Assembly: GCA_016184005.1 (NCBI GenBank)
Contig: JACPDL010000002.1
Coordinates: 53,784-117,783 of the forward strand
Direction of reading: 5' to 3'
DNA length: 64,000 nt
Source of the DNA: Candidatus Aenigmatarchaeota archaeon
Lineage (GTDB): Archaea > Aenigmatarchaeota > Aenigmatarchaeia > GW2011-AR5
Shown: positions 1 to 7,337 of the stretch, one piece after another
How the letters are laid out: every line of letters starts with the position of its first letter
Position numbering within the stretch: the first letter of the stretch is position 1
Notes under the pieces: generated by a model
Databases searched by the model: none
Seen by the model: only the letters and a program-made list of their open reading frames with translations
Told to the model about the DNA's origin: nothing
Position numbers and translations under genes: made by a program

Positions 1-369
1 TGAAGCAGCATTAGCATCACGAGGTCTTCTTGGCGGTGGCAAGTCGTCTATAGCTAATTGTTGCAGTCCTTCCATTAGTATTTTGGGTCTGGATCTGAGC
101 CAGTCTCTTATTGGCTGTCGTTGGATTTCTGGTGGCAGTAAATTAACTCTAAAACGCGGATTAGGTTTACGAGATAATTTTGCCTCTTCAATTTCCTTGG
201 CTCTCGCGAATGATATTGGTTCTCCGGTTTTTTTTCTTGCTTCCGATCTCCAGTCTTTCCAAATACTAGCTATATCTTGGTCTGGATAACCTAATCTTTT
301 CAATATTATTCCGGACTCTGTTTGATCTCCATTCATGAAAGCATCTTTCGCTTCTAGAAAACTAGTCAC
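1..369 (-). CDS. Unknown protein, 3' end cut by window edge
   Basis: An open frame runs from a GTG at 367-369 to the left edge, 123 codons without a stop. A strong Shine-Dalgarno (GAGGAGG) lies just upstream of the GTG, and an in-frame TAG shortly before it excludes a longer start. The product is charged and soluble, with a conspicuous KRLGYPDQDIASIWKDWR stretch near residue 24 and a proline/arginine-rich distal part (LPPPRRPRD). I recognise no family and see no membrane segment or signal peptide. The gene ends outside the window. Confidence 0.6.
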   Translation of the reverse strand, partial: MTSFLEAKDAFMNGDQTESGIILKRLGYPDQDIASIWKDWRSEARKKTGEPISFARAKEIEEAKLSRKPNPRFRVNLLPPEIQRQPIRDWLRSRPKILMEGLQQLAIDDLPPPRRPRDANAAS

Positions 370-457
370 AGAATCTGCCTCCTCTTTCTATCATCATTTT
401 GTCACCGAGTCTTTCAGCTAATAATTAAACTATGGCTCGGAGCGCCATAAAAAGATT

Positions 458-721
458 TTAACGGTTTGCAGATCGATGTACTTTGCCGGCAGGCTTTACT
501 GGATGGCCGTACAGGCGTTTGTAATAGTAATAATGCCTCTCAGTTGCAGGCAGCTCTTTGATGAGGACATTTAGCTCGCCCTCCAGTGACAGCAGTTCAC
601 TTTTTGTTTCCTTTATGCCCAGTTTGCCTAAAGAATGCAGTGTCTTTACTTTGTGAAGCTTGCTTTCAATCTGCCGGATTTTGTTATAGGTATCCTTGAT
701 GTCATTGATGTCCTTCAGCAT
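458..721 (-). CDS. Small coiled-coil protein, unknown
   Basis: An 87-residue protein. Residues 1-60 are heptad-like and rich in Leu, Lys, Glu and Ile (MLKDINDIKDTYNKIRQIES...), predicting a helical hairpin or coiled coil; the tail is basic and tyrosine-rich (RHYYYYKRLYGH). No catalytic motif or membrane segment is visible. It lies downstream of the VapBC-like pair on the same strand, separated by about 30 bases, so cotranscription is possible. Function unknown; it could be a short structural or nucleic-acid-associated protein. Confidence 0.55.
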   Translation of the reverse strand: MLKDINDIKDTYNKIRQIESKLHKVKTLHSLGKLGIKETKSELLSLEGELNVLIKELPATERHYYYYKRLYGHPVKPAGKVHRSANR

Positions 722-752
722 GATAGTAATTAGGAAAAGTGGGATAAATACT

Positions 753-1196
753 TTACTTATTGAATGGATTTATTGCCGTTATTGATGTTTCTTTGAAGTC
801 TTTCACATTTTCTGTATAGATTTTTGTGATGTCGTGCTCCAATGCTGTTGAAACTATCAATGAATCCCATATAGACATTTTTTTGCTTCTGGATAAAGCA
901 ATTGCTTTTTTAACAGTTTCATGATTATAATTTATTTTAACCCAGTTGACCGAATCTATGATTCCTGAAACAATTGTCTCAGCTTCTTCGACAAGAAAAG
1001 GTATTTTCAACTTTTTTGTCAGTACAAAGAAAAGTTCTGCAAGGACTTGATTTGAAACAGCTAATTTTATTTCTCCTTTGAATGCCTTTTCTACTAGAGA
1101 TTTACAGATTTCGTGTTTCCTTTTATCAAATATGTCAAAGCCATAGACAATAATATTTGTATCGGCAAGAATGATGTTATCTTCCATGAAGTTCAT
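753..1196 (-). CDS. vapC: PIN-domain ribonuclease, VapC-like toxin
   Basis: PIN-fold endoribonuclease. The N-terminal acidic motif is ADTNIIVYGFD, followed by a conserved Glu in LAELFFVL and an Asp in the WDSLIVSTALE segment, the usual metal-binding set of VapC proteins; length (about 147 residues) fits. Family members cleave specific RNAs, often tRNAs, and are neutralised by a cognate antitoxin. The frame extends upstream to 1223, but the ATG at 1194-1196 (or 1185-1187) puts the domain in its normal place. The gene overlaps the 3' end of the ribbon-helix-helix gene upstream, the typical toxin-antitoxin arrangement. Substrate cannot be deduced. Confidence 0.85.
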   Translation of the reverse strand: MNFMEDNIILADTNIIVYGFDIFDKRKHEICKSLVEKAFKGEIKLAVSNQVLAELFFVLTKKLKIPFLVEEAETIVSGIIDSVNWVKINYNHETVKKAIALSRSKKMSIWDSLIVSTALEHDITKIYTENVKDFKETSITAINPFNK

Positions 1197-1410
1197 CTCT
1201 GGACTTGTAAAGAAGACCACCACTATTGTGGCCCTTTTCCAAGAGATCTATTGTCTTTTTCACATTATTGCTTTCAGTTTTAAGCCATGTTTGCATGGCT
1301 TCTGTTAGAGCTTCCCCAAGATAGCCTTTTCTTTTGCCATATTTTGTACTTGCAGTCGTTCTGAACTTTTTTTCGACATCATCGTCTACATTCACAGTTA
1401 TAGTTCCCAT
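1177..1410 (-). CDS. vapB: Ribbon-helix-helix antitoxin, VapB-like
   Basis: Small protein (77 residues from the ATG at 1408-1410; a GTG three codons upstream is possible). Its N terminus MGTITVNVDDDVEKKFR resembles the DNA-binding strand and helix of ribbon-helix-helix repressors. The C-terminal half, acidic and mixed, would wrap the PIN toxin. It precedes and overlaps the toxin gene by about 20 bases, implying translational coupling. Such antitoxins usually autorepress the operon; AT-rich sequence with TATA-like ATATTTAAAT lies at about 1440-1450 upstream. Confidence 0.75.
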   Translation of the reverse strand: MGTITVNVDDDVEKKFRTTASTKYGKRKGYLGEALTEAMQTWLKTESNNVKKTIDLLEKGHNSGGLLYKSRDELHGR

Positions 1411-1486
1411 GGAATCCACTTAACTATTTAGATAAGTATATATTTAAATGTTGTAGTATATAAATATATGATATGCTCTTAATAAT

Positions 1487-1566
1487 CCCACGACTAAAGT
1501 CGTGGGTTTCTGAGAGCATGTCATCCCAACATTGTTTATGTAATATCTGCTGTCTAAAGACAGCAG
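1487..1566. repeat. Two short perfect hairpins, IS200/IS605-end-like
   Basis: Two perfect palindromes with similar TAAA-type loops: CCCACGACTAAAGTCGTGGG (1487-1506) and CTGCTGTCTAAAGACAGCAG (1547-1566). The second is itself bracketed by AACATTG and CAATGTT. Hairpins of this form resemble the subterminal structures of IS200/IS605 elements, one of which ends at the right edge of this window. No transposase frame is nearby, so these may be solo remnants, or a terminator between the convergent neighbourhoods. Confidence 0.5.
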
Positions 1567-1593
1567 TTTTAAGCAATGTTGCGGATAATACTA

Positions 1594-2430
1594 TCAAGGA
1601 TCCATTGCAAAGACTGACAACGGCCTGTAACTTACTGTTCTTTGCTGTTCCTCAGCTTTCTGTGGTTCTCCAGAGAAAACGACTACACGGGCTGTACCCG
1701 AGAATCTGGAATTCTTATTCGGTATGATTTCCAGCTTATTTTCTCCAAGCCTGATAACAGTCTGATTCAATTTTATGGACTGCAGGTCTTTTGCAAAGCC
1801 TGAAAAGACCTCTTTGTCATTCAGCTCCACTTTCATGCTGCCAATGTTCTTGTCCATTACTAATTCTACACGGGCTTCGTCAAATTCCTGATCTGAACTC
1901 AATAGGAAAGCCGATTCTTTCTTGCCGAAGTAAAGGCTCCTCAATTCCAGCCTGACATTTTTCACATTGTATTCATTTGCTGCCCATATCTTCCACAAAG
2001 AAGACCACGGCCTTACCTGAATATTCATCTTGTCACTAAGCATTTCTCCGGGAACATCAACAGTATAGTCGCCGATAGCATAATTGCCCTGCACCACCCT
2101 CTTGCCGTTTACCATTATCTCCAGAGGCGCAAGGTTGTTTGAGCTGGCAACAGAGAAGCTTATTGTCATGTTCTGTGCGCCTTGGGTTTCCACATGCCTG
2201 GTTATTTCGTTGCTCCCGAAAAACAGGCCGTTGTAAAGCTTCTTGCTGCCAAGGCTGGCTTCCTGTACTTTGCTAACATAAGCTGCATCAAACTGCGTTT
2301 CAAATATAGTCGTATTTGTCCTTCTTTCCTCTTCCCCTGCGGGACCAATATTGAATACCATAAGCAAGCCGAAAAGCAAGAGGAAAAGTCCGACTAACAG
2401 GAACACCAGAAACTCGTCTACATCGCCCAT
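1594..2430 (-). CDS. Membrane-anchored extracellular beta-rich protein
   Basis: A 278-residue protein with one N-terminal transmembrane helix (about residues 8-28, FLVFLLVGLFLLLFGLLMVF), then a long soluble domain rich in beta-type segments with Asn-X-Ser/Thr sites (NTT, NMT, NQT) suited to surface exposure. The pattern MVNGKRVVQGNY and VELNDKEVFSGFA suggests repeated carbohydrate-binding or immunoglobulin-like sandwiches, but no family is recognised with certainty. It may belong to archaeal envelope or pilus-associated proteins. It stands alone, with hairpins at its 3' side and the interrupted tRNA-Leu upstream. Confidence 0.7.
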   Translation of the reverse strand: MGDVDEFLVFLLVGLFLLLFGLLMVFNIGPAGEEERRTNTTIFETQFDAAYVSKVQEASLGSKKLYNGLFFGSNEITRHVETQGAQNMTISFSVASSNNLAPLEIMVNGKRVVQGNYAIGDYTVDVPGEMLSDKMNIQVRPWSSLWKIWAANEYNVKNVRLELRSLYFGKKESAFLLSSDQEFDEARVELVMDKNIGSMKVELNDKEVFSGFAKDLQSIKLNQTVIRLGENKLEIIPNKNSRFSGTARVVVFSGEPQKAEEQQRTVSYRPLSVFAMDP

Positions 2431-2500
2431 ATATTTGTCACTAACAAGTAATTATAATAGAAAGGTTTTTAAGGGTTGTGATTGGGCTGTTTTTAAGAAG

Positions 2501-2611
2501 TGCGAGAGGGCGGATTGCTGCAGAGAAGCAAAAGCTTCTCTGAGCTCTCAGCGAGCTCCGCTCAGCTGCAGACGAACCGGGGTTTGAATCTTAAATGCGA
2601 GAGGGCGGATT
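2501..2611 (-). repeat. Duplicated 3' end of tRNA-Leu flanking a palindromic insert
   Basis: A 16-base sequence, the complement of the tRNA-Leu 3' acceptor and T stem (TGCGAGAGGGCGGATT), occurs at 2501-2516 and again at 2596-2611, a period of 95 bases. The spacer is palindrome-rich (AGAAGCAAAAGCTTCT; CTGAG...CTCAG; CTGCAG at both ends). The copy at 2596 belongs to the intact tRNA; the other is an orphan 3' end. The arrangement is like an att-site duplication, but the spacer is far too short for an integrase gene. Confidence 0.8.
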
Positions 2612-2818
2612 CGAACCGCCGAACGGACTAACCGACAAGATTACCCCGTTTTATGTGTTTTTTGATTGACCTTTCTTTTGAAAGAAAGGTCACTTGAGTT
2701 TCGCAATCATCTTGTTTTTCATGACTCAAGATAGCACTTGCGCCTTTTTCTGTAATCCTTTCCGTTAACGCTTTTCGCGTGAGTCGAAAAGGGTTAGACC
2801 AGGCTTGGCTACTCTCGC
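2596..2818 (-). tRNA. tRNA-Leu(CAA) with three introns
   Basis: Acceptor stem GCGAGAG/CTCTCGC with A73 and T arm GGCGG-TTCGAAT-CCGCC are clear. Three segments must be removed: a D-loop insert (2745-2793, 49 nt), a 37-nt insert after position 30 (2700-2736) and a 51-nt insert at 37/38 (2642-2692). The result is an 86-nt class II tRNA with a perfect anticodon arm, CAAGA-CTCAAGA-TCTTG, anticodon CAA at 2694-2696 and variable arm CGG/CCG. The 37/38 insert holds a perfect hairpin based on CCTTTCTTT/AAAGAAAGG. Splice sites were set by eye from the cloverleaf; bulge-helix-bulge folds were not computed. Confidence 0.85.
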
Positions 2819-2820
2819 AA

Positions 2821-2864
2821 GAGGAGAAGAAACCTTAGGTTTCTCTCCTTCTAACCTCATTTCC
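2821..2864 (+). repeat. Palindromic repeat family B, copy 1
   Basis: GAGGAGAAGAAACCT followed by its inverse AGGTTTCTCTCC and then TTCTAACCTCATTTCC. Nearly the same sequence occurs at 40818-40861 (beside tRNA-Val), in the tRNA-His intron (27111-27147) and, inverted, in the tRNA-Ile D-loop insert (42905-42944). This copy lies immediately 5' of tRNA-Leu. Further unrelated-looking hairpins follow to about 2940 (GCTAGAAAGC/GCTTTCTAGC; GAAGC/GCTTC). No coding potential seen in 2821-3009. Confidence 0.75.
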
Positions 2865-3009
2865 TAATCAAAAATATTAATAGAATAAGCTTTCTTTGCT
2901 AGAAAGCTTTCAGCTTTCTAGCAACTCAAGAAGCTTGTGCTTCTTCGAGTTTTCCAAGGTTTTTCATCATAGTTAGAAGCAAAGTGCTTGTTTAATTCCA
3001 GAAAAAGCT

Positions 3010-3450
3010 TTACGACAATTCTTGCATCTCTTTCTTGAGCATTGCTATCTGGCGCTGCAGGTCTCCAAGCGAGTCTCCGATGTGGGTCATCTCTGTTTCT
3101 GTTTCCTTTGCTTCAACCATGAAGCCCCTGGGCCGCAAAAGCTCTGAATCCATTTCGTATATGTTCTTTTCCAGCCTTGCAACGCTGTTGCGGAGAATCT
3201 TCAGGGCATCCGAGCGCACCGTCTCTGCCTCGTGTATGACGCCGTATAATTGTTTAATTGAGCCAACAAAGCCCTTCATCTCGCTAAGAGTAGTTATGAT
3301 GTCCCTGTATTTCTCTACCTTGACAAAAAGAGGGGCTTCCTTGTGTTCTTCAATAAACGAAGGCAATTCTTCATGATCAGTTTCAGGGGGCTCTATCATT
3401 GCCTGCTTTATTTCCCTGATATCGTCTCTTTCCTTCTTTTTGAAAAACAT
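3010..3450 (-). CDS. Coiled-coil protein, unknown
   Basis: A 146-residue, highly charged protein starting MFFKKKERDDIREIK. Residues 45-145 are dominated by long amphipathic helices (YRDIITTLSEMKGFVGSIKQLYGVIHEAETVRSDALKIL...; C-terminal LQRQIAMLKKEMQELS). No membrane segment, signal or catalytic motif. Comparable charged coiled coils occur here at 16527 and 46044, the latter heading the type IV filament operon, so a role as a cytoplasmic accessory (as for the ArlC/D/E-type proteins) is conceivable but not shown by sequence. Confidence 0.7.
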   Translation of the reverse strand: MFFKKKERDDIREIKQAMIEPPETDHEELPSFIEEHKEAPLFVKVEKYRDIITTLSEMKGFVGSIKQLYGVIHEAETVRSDALKILRNSVARLEKNIYEMDSELLRPRGFMVEAKETETEMTHIGDSLGDLQRQIAMLKKEMQELS

Positions 3451-3486
3451 GATATAAACACAATCTGTGGATTTGTTTATACAGGC

Positions 3487-3526
3487 ATACCACGACTATG
3501 ACCGCTGTTTGAAAACAGTGGTATGC
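3487..3526. repeat. Hairpin with ATACCAC/GTGGTAT arms
   Basis: A 10-base inverted repeat GGCATACCAC ... GTGGTATGCC (about 3484-3526) separated by about 23 bases that end in GTTTGAAAACA. A closely related hairpin (GGAATACCAC...GTGGTATTCC, with loop end GTTTAACA) lies at about 15419-15460, and the GGTGGTATCC arm recurs in the leaders at 17233, 38393 and 61175. It sits upstream of the minus-strand gene starting at 3450, so it could lie in its promoter or leader region. Confidence 0.6.
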
Positions 3527-3573
3527 CATGTATCAGATTAACTTTGGCGCCGCCGGTTTAAATATTAGGTGTA

Positions 3574-3711
3574 TGCGGTAGTCGGGACTTTCGTTGCCTC
3601 TACTTGCTTTTTTCCGCTTTTTCCGCAAGCGCTTTTGTGTTAACAAAAGGGCTTTTCGAACCCGAGTCTCGTCCGTGGCAGGGACGTGTCCTACCGCTAG
3701 ACTACTACCGC
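3574..3711 (-). tRNA. tRNA-Gly(GCC) with a T-loop intron
   Basis: Acceptor GCGGTAG/CTACCGC with A73, D arm, and anticodon arm CGTCC-CTGCCAC-GGACG (anticodon GCC) are contiguous. The T arm is split: TCGGG-TTCGA, a 67-nt insert (3589-3655), then GT-CCCGA. Removing it gives a 71-nt tRNA with a canonical TTCGAGT loop. The insert contains GCCCTTTTG/CAAAAGCG and CTTGC/GCAAG hairpins and is clearly homologous to the T-loop insert of tRNA-Asn (57954-58008). Confidence 0.9.
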
Positions 3712-3752
3712 ATTCTTAGATATTTTTTTAGATAATGTTATTAAAGCCTATA

Positions 3753-3810
3753 TTCTCAAAAAGCGTAGCTTTTTGGAATTCTCGGAGAAGCTTCGCTTCT
3801 CCCAAGAGAA
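3753..3810. repeat. Palindromic repeat family A, copy 1
   Basis: Two tandem hairpins, CTCAAAAAGC-gta-GCTTTTTGG and CGGAGAAGC-ttc-GCTTCTCCC, enclosed by outer arms TTCTC and GAGAA. The same double hairpin occurs in frame inside a gene at 27500-27555 and between genes at 42476-42589 and 46456-46510. Here it lies between tRNA-Gly and the TM-helix protein gene ending at 3875. It may act as a bidirectional terminator, but its reuse inside coding sequence argues for a mobile palindromic element. Confidence 0.8.
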
Positions 3811-3874
3811 CCCGGAAAGAGAAATCGAACAGTAATCGTTTTAATAAAAATAAACAAGGGAAAATAAAAAACTC

Positions 3875-4510
3875 TTAAACTTTCACTTTCTTTGCCCATC
3901 TTTTTGATAGATCTGAGACAGTATCTTTCAGACCAAGACCAAGAGCAATTGCCATGCCCAAGCCAACAGAAGCTATGACTACCAGCAAGATGTTGTTTAC
4001 AAGCGTTGCTGATACGCCAAGTATAGGCAATGCCAATGCAACTGCCACGTACATTACCAAGAAGAATAATGTCTTGGCAGTAAGCGTAGCCCATACCTTA
4101 TTAAGCTGCTTCATGTGGTGCTTTATGTACTCAGCAAGGACGTAACCAGCAATGAGAATTGCTGCTGCTCCTATCACTCGCGGGATGAATGCATTGATCT
4201 CTGCAACCCACAGCGACATGGCTGGAATGCCCAATATCTCCATGGAAGTTGCTACCGTTATGAAACCAAGATAAATCCACCATTTAGCAATAACTGAAAA
4301 GATATTGCTAAGACTTACCGCAGGTTTGTCTGTTTCTGAAACGTAGTAGTCCAGACGTATCTTATCAAGCACATTTTTTACAGCCCTTCCTAATATCTTG
4401 CCTACAACCAAGCCTATTACAAGCAGGATTATGGCTGCCAACAAGTTAGGCAGAAGTGCTGTAGCGTTTGCTGTCAGCTGGGAAAGTACGTCGACAACTT
4501 GAAAAGCCAT
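3875..4510 (-). CDS. Polytopic membrane protein, MscS-type TM-helix family
   Basis: A 211-residue integral membrane protein with about five hydrophobic helices (residues about 19-40, 67-85, 108-127, 140-160, 167-190). The repeated pattern of an Ala/Leu/Ile-rich helix followed by GKILGRAVKNVLDKI and the glycine-rich LVVIASVGLGMAIALGLGLKDTVSDL segment match the conserved TM-helix repeat seen near mechanosensitive-channel proteins. The cytoplasmic beta domain of true MscS is absent, so channel activity is uncertain. It is probably monocistronic, with a family A palindrome just past its stop. Confidence 0.75.
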   Translation of the reverse strand: MAFQVVDVLSQLTANATALLPNLLAAIILLVIGLVVGKILGRAVKNVLDKIRLDYYVSETDKPAVSLSNIFSVIAKWWIYLGFITVATSMEILGIPAMSLWVAEINAFIPRVIGAAAILIAGYVLAEYIKHHMKQLNKVWATLTAKTLFFLVMYVAVALALPILGVSATLVNNILLVVIASVGLGMAIALGLGLKDTVSDLSKRWAKKVKV

Positions 4511-4603
4511 TCTTTCACCTTTATAGTCTTTGTTGGAACCCGTTAATAAAGGTTTCCATGGCGAATGAATTACGCTTGAAGCACAAAGAAGTAGTTAATT
4601 GCA

Positions 4604-5185
4604 TTACTTTTCTTGTTTTTTATCAGCTTTTCTAAAATAGCTCTTCCAAACTTTTCTTCCAAGATTTCTTTCTGTTCTGTCTAACATTGTTCCCTGCCCG
4701 CGAGTGCCCCAGAATCTTGCGGCACGGCTGGCTGCATAACCTAATCCCAATACCGCTAATGCTGCAGCTGCAGTTTCTACAGGCTGATCAACTGCATTAT
4801 GAGAAAAGTTCTGGACTGCACGCCAGACGCCATTATAATCTATACCGGCTGCAACACCGTAGAGTTGCCTTGCACCCGTATCACCCTGAACAAGTGCTTT
4901 ATAGGTCCTGTCGAAATCAAAGCCCGTGACGCCGTCCCAGATTCCTTGTGTGCTCTGTGTTACTTTAGTTACGCCATCTCCAAAATTCGCCAGATTCTTT
5001 ATATCGCGATATATTCTAGGAGCATAGGTTACTGCATCCGGAACCGCTGTTATCCCGTCTCCTAGTTTTTCAAAATAACCTTTACCAGAGCCAACAACAA
5101 CTCCGGCAACGCCTGCTTTGCCTGCCAGTTTTAACCCTATTTCCAATGGTTTGTAAGCGGCAAAACGCCCTAGCTCTCTGTTCAT
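4604..5185 (-). CDS. Gly/Ala-rich protein of unknown function
   Basis: About 193 residues from the ATG at 5183-5185 (a GTG three codons upstream is also open). Residues about 15-40 are glycine-rich (LKLAGKAGVAGVVVGSGKGYF), the middle is soluble (FDFDRTYKALVQGDTGARQLYG), and residues about 139-160 form a hydrophobic AAAALAVLGLGYAASRAARF stretch followed by a basic tail (RNLGRKVWKSYFRKADKKQEK), compatible with a C-terminal membrane anchor. No family recognised. It stands alone with an AT-rich upstream region. Confidence 0.6.
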   Translation of the reverse strand: MNRELGRFAAYKPLEIGLKLAGKAGVAGVVVGSGKGYFEKLGDGITAVPDAVTYAPRIYRDIKNLANFGDGVTKVTQSTQGIWDGVTGFDFDRTYKALVQGDTGARQLYGVAAGIDYNGVWRAVQNFSHNAVDQPVETAAAALAVLGLGYAASRAARFWGTRGQGTMLDRTERNLGRKVWKSYFRKADKKQEK

Positions 5186-5305
5186 AATTGTCACTGTCTA
5201 ATAGTAACAATAAGTGTCCTTATAAGCGTTTCTATAGTTTGATGACTATATAGTAATGAATATGTGCAACGCAATGCTTCACTCACTCAATAAGAACTTT
5301 CCACA

Positions 5306-5434
5306 TCAATCCAACTCCGCAAATTTGCCTGATTTGGCTATTTTGTGCTGTGTTTCTACAAAATAGCCATTCTTCAGTGCTCCTTCGCAGAATTTGACGA
5401 GTCTTTCGATCAGCGAATCGTATATATCTTCCAT
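5306..5434 (-). CDS. 42-residue putative small protein
   Basis: ATG at 5432-5434, preceded by GGTTTGGGAAAA, opens a 42-codon frame ending in TGA at 5306-5308. The deduced product begins MEDIYDSLIERLVKFCEG and is amphipathic with balanced charges and ordinary codon choice, unlike a random frame. No longer frame competes on either strand in this 550-base gap. Function unknown; confidence rests only on composition, length and an acceptable start context. Confidence 0.45.
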   Translation of the reverse strand: MEDIYDSLIERLVKFCEGALKNGYFVETQHKIAKSGKFAELD

Positions 5435-5564
5435 TTTTCCCAAACCTTTGAGTTTGCCCCTGTCTTGCTTGCTATCTGAATTGATGTTTTAGTCGTATAA
5501 TTTTATAGTCAAGCAATAATTACATACTAAACGCCGTTTTCGGCGGTTCCCTTGAATAAAAAAG

Positions 5565-5726
5565 CGCCGGCGGCAGGATTTGAACCTGCGCGCGCATCCG
5601 CGACAAGAAGTACCAGAGTACTTCATATCACTCACGGCGCTCTAGCTCTCAAGGATCGTCGTCATCTCAAGCCTTATCGGATCTTGAGCTAACCCTAGCG
5701 CATTTGCCAGATTCTGCCACGCCGGC
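5565..5726 (-). tRNA. tRNA-Ser(TGA) with two introns
   Basis: Class II tRNA: acceptor GCCGGCG/CGCCGGC, discriminator G73, D arm GCA...TGC with the same GGCAAA loop as tRNA-Ser(CGA), T arm GCAGG-TTCAAAT-CCTGC. Removing 40 nt after position 30 (5655-5694) creates a perfect anticodon arm CTAGC-CTTGAGA-GCTAG, anticodon TGA at 5649-5651. Removing 37 nt from the variable arm (5600-5636, carrying a GAAGTAC/GTACTTC hairpin) leaves GCGC-GGAT-GCGC. The mature length is 85 nt, the same as tRNA-Ser(CGA). Boundaries are inferred from pairing. Confidence 0.8.
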
Positions 5727-5780
5727 TTCATTAAAGATTGGCGATTAATGTTTTATAAACATAATTTTTACTTTATTGCT

Positions 5781-6359
5781 ATGATCATCATCAAGCATCG
5801 TGTGAATACGGTAAAAGACCTGAAGGAAACGCCTGAGGAGTTTGGCGTGGAAGTGGATATCCGTACATGGGGCAAGGACCTCATATTGCATCATGATCCG
5901 TTTGTGGAAGGGGAAAAGCTCGAGGATTTTCTGAGCAATTATAATCATAAGTTTATAATATTGGAGTCAAAAGTCGAAAGGATAGAAAATAGGGTTATCG
6001 ATTTAGCAAAGCAATACGGGATAAAAGATTACTTCCTTCTGAGCGTGAATCCGCCGTTCATGTGGAAGCTGATGAATGAGAATTTCAAGAAAATGAATGT
6101 GCGCTTTTCTGAGCTGGAAAGCGCGGAGACGTGCCTGCTCTGGAAGGACAAAGTAGACTGGGTATGGGTAGACACATGGACCAAGCTTCCGCTGGACAGG
6201 AAAAGCTACGATATCTTGAAGAAGCACTTCAAGATATGTCTGGTTTCTCCAGAGATACTAAACCGTCCACAGGATATTGCAAAATACAGAAAGTTCTTTT
6301 CAGACAATAAAATGGAAATTGACGCCGCGTGCACCGATGACTGCGAGGCGTGGAAATGA
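5781..6359 (+). CDS. GDPD-like phosphodiesterase, TIM barrel
   Basis: 192 residues from the ATG at 5781 (an upstream ATG at 5748 adds a poor leader). The N-terminal arrangement IIKHRVNT ... FGVEVDIRTWGKDLILHHDPF matches glycerophosphodiester phosphodiesterases: HR, an E-x-D metal pair, then HHDP. Such enzymes release an alcohol from glycerophosphodiesters; here archaeal lipid or polyol phosphodiesters would be candidate substrates. It is somewhat short for the family (usual about 230-250). It lies at the left border of the sugar/polyol cluster and is convergent with, and abuts, the next gene. Confidence 0.7.
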   Translation: MIIIKHRVNTVKDLKETPEEFGVEVDIRTWGKDLILHHDPFVEGEKLEDFLSNYNHKFIILESKVERIENRVIDLAKQYGIKDYFLLSVNPPFMWKLMNENFKKMNVRFSELESAETCLLWKDKVDWVWVDTWTKLPLDRKSYDILKKHFKICLVSPEILNRPQDIAKYRKFFSDNKMEIDAACTDDCEAWK

Positions 6360-7268
6360 TTAACCTAAATCAACAACATCTTTCCAGAAATTAACTGATT
6401 CTTTCAGGTCGCGAATGACATTGCTGTCGTAAGGCAATCTTTCCCTGAAAGAAGGCTCCATGTAAAGGGTCATTTCCCTTGCGCCAGAGCTGTCTATTGC
6501 TTCCAATACTTTATCGGGTGTAATCATACCATCCTTGTTGAACTCGGCTGTGAAAGGCTTTCCTGAGGATACATTTCCTCTTATCCGCTGCTTCAACTGC
6601 AAAACAGGCGCTTCCCTGCCGAAAGCCCTTATCCATCCATAGGGGTCGCCGTCTTTTGGATTTCCTGAATGGGCGTTGCCTTGGTCCGTATCCAGGCAAA
6701 GCAGAACAGGAATAGCGGGATCTTTTCTCTTGAAAACATCTAAAATTCTTCTTGTTTCTGTTATTGTTTCTGCAAGCTCGCGGGGTATGGACATATGCTC
6801 GAATGTCAGGCATTGCAGTCCTGCCTTTTTCGAGTGCTCTGCCCATTTCAGCCAGTTATTAATTATTCTGTTGAAAATTAAATCCTTCCTTTTTTCAAAG
6901 TCATTAACACTGTATATTCCAAGCCTGCTCCCGGTGCTTACTGCTCCTATGTCTGCGGATATCTCACTGAATCTCTGGAGCCACCACAGCCAGTAATCGC
7001 TTATTTCTTTGTCAGGATGGCCCGAATACATCCAGCGCTGGCTCGTGAACGTATGAAGAATCTCTATGCCAAATTCACTGCAGCTTGCATTTATCCTTTC
7101 CACTTGCTCATCTATGACTTCTTCTGGGAAATTCGGTTGTAACAAATCAGAGCAGAATTGGGCGTGCTTCAGGCCTAATTCCTCTGAAAGCAGCCTGGCC
7201 CATTCTTCGGGCCGAGGCCATCTATTTACGGCAAAGCCCAGATGAACGCCGAAATTTATTTTAGCCAT
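6360..7268 (-). CDS. Sugar-phosphate isomerase/epimerase-like TIM barrel
   Basis: A 302-residue protein of the xylose-isomerase-like (AP endonuclease 2) superfamily: MAKINFGVHLGFAVNRWPRPEEW opening, a glutamate-containing strand CLTFEHMSIPRE, a D-T-D-Q-G-N strand LCLDTDQGNAHSG, and a terminal ALYMEPSF-type strand (MTLYMEPSF). Members isomerise or epimerise sugars or dehydrate polyols using a divalent metal; the exact substrate is not readable. It is divergent from the dehydrogenase gene at 7338, sharing a short promoter region, and so probably belongs to the same pathway. Confidence 0.75.
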   Translation of the reverse strand: MAKINFGVHLGFAVNRWPRPEEWARLLSEELGLKHAQFCSDLLQPNFPEEVIDEQVERINASCSEFGIEILHTFTSQRWMYSGHPDKEISDYWLWWLQRFSEISADIGAVSTGSRLGIYSVNDFEKRKDLIFNRIINNWLKWAEHSKKAGLQCLTFEHMSIPRELAETITETRRILDVFKRKDPAIPVLLCLDTDQGNAHSGNPKDGDPYGWIRAFGREAPVLQLKQRIRGNVSSGKPFTAEFNKDGMITPDKVLEAIDSSGAREMTLYMEPSFRERLPYDSNVIRDLKESVNFWKDVVDLG

Positions 7269-7337
7269 TTGTCAATCACCATAAACGTCTATATGAAAGC
7301 CTTCAGCTTTTTAAGAGTTGTCTGTTTCTATAAAACA

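Noticed and set aside
2501..2516. Second tRNA gene suggested by the duplicated tRNA-Leu 3' end
   Set aside because: Only the 3' 16 bp are present; no anticodon or D arm follows, so it is an orphan fragment.
3756..4094. A 112-codon frame in another phase over the TM-helix gene
   Set aside because: It is a shadow of the membrane protein gene and of the family A repeat.
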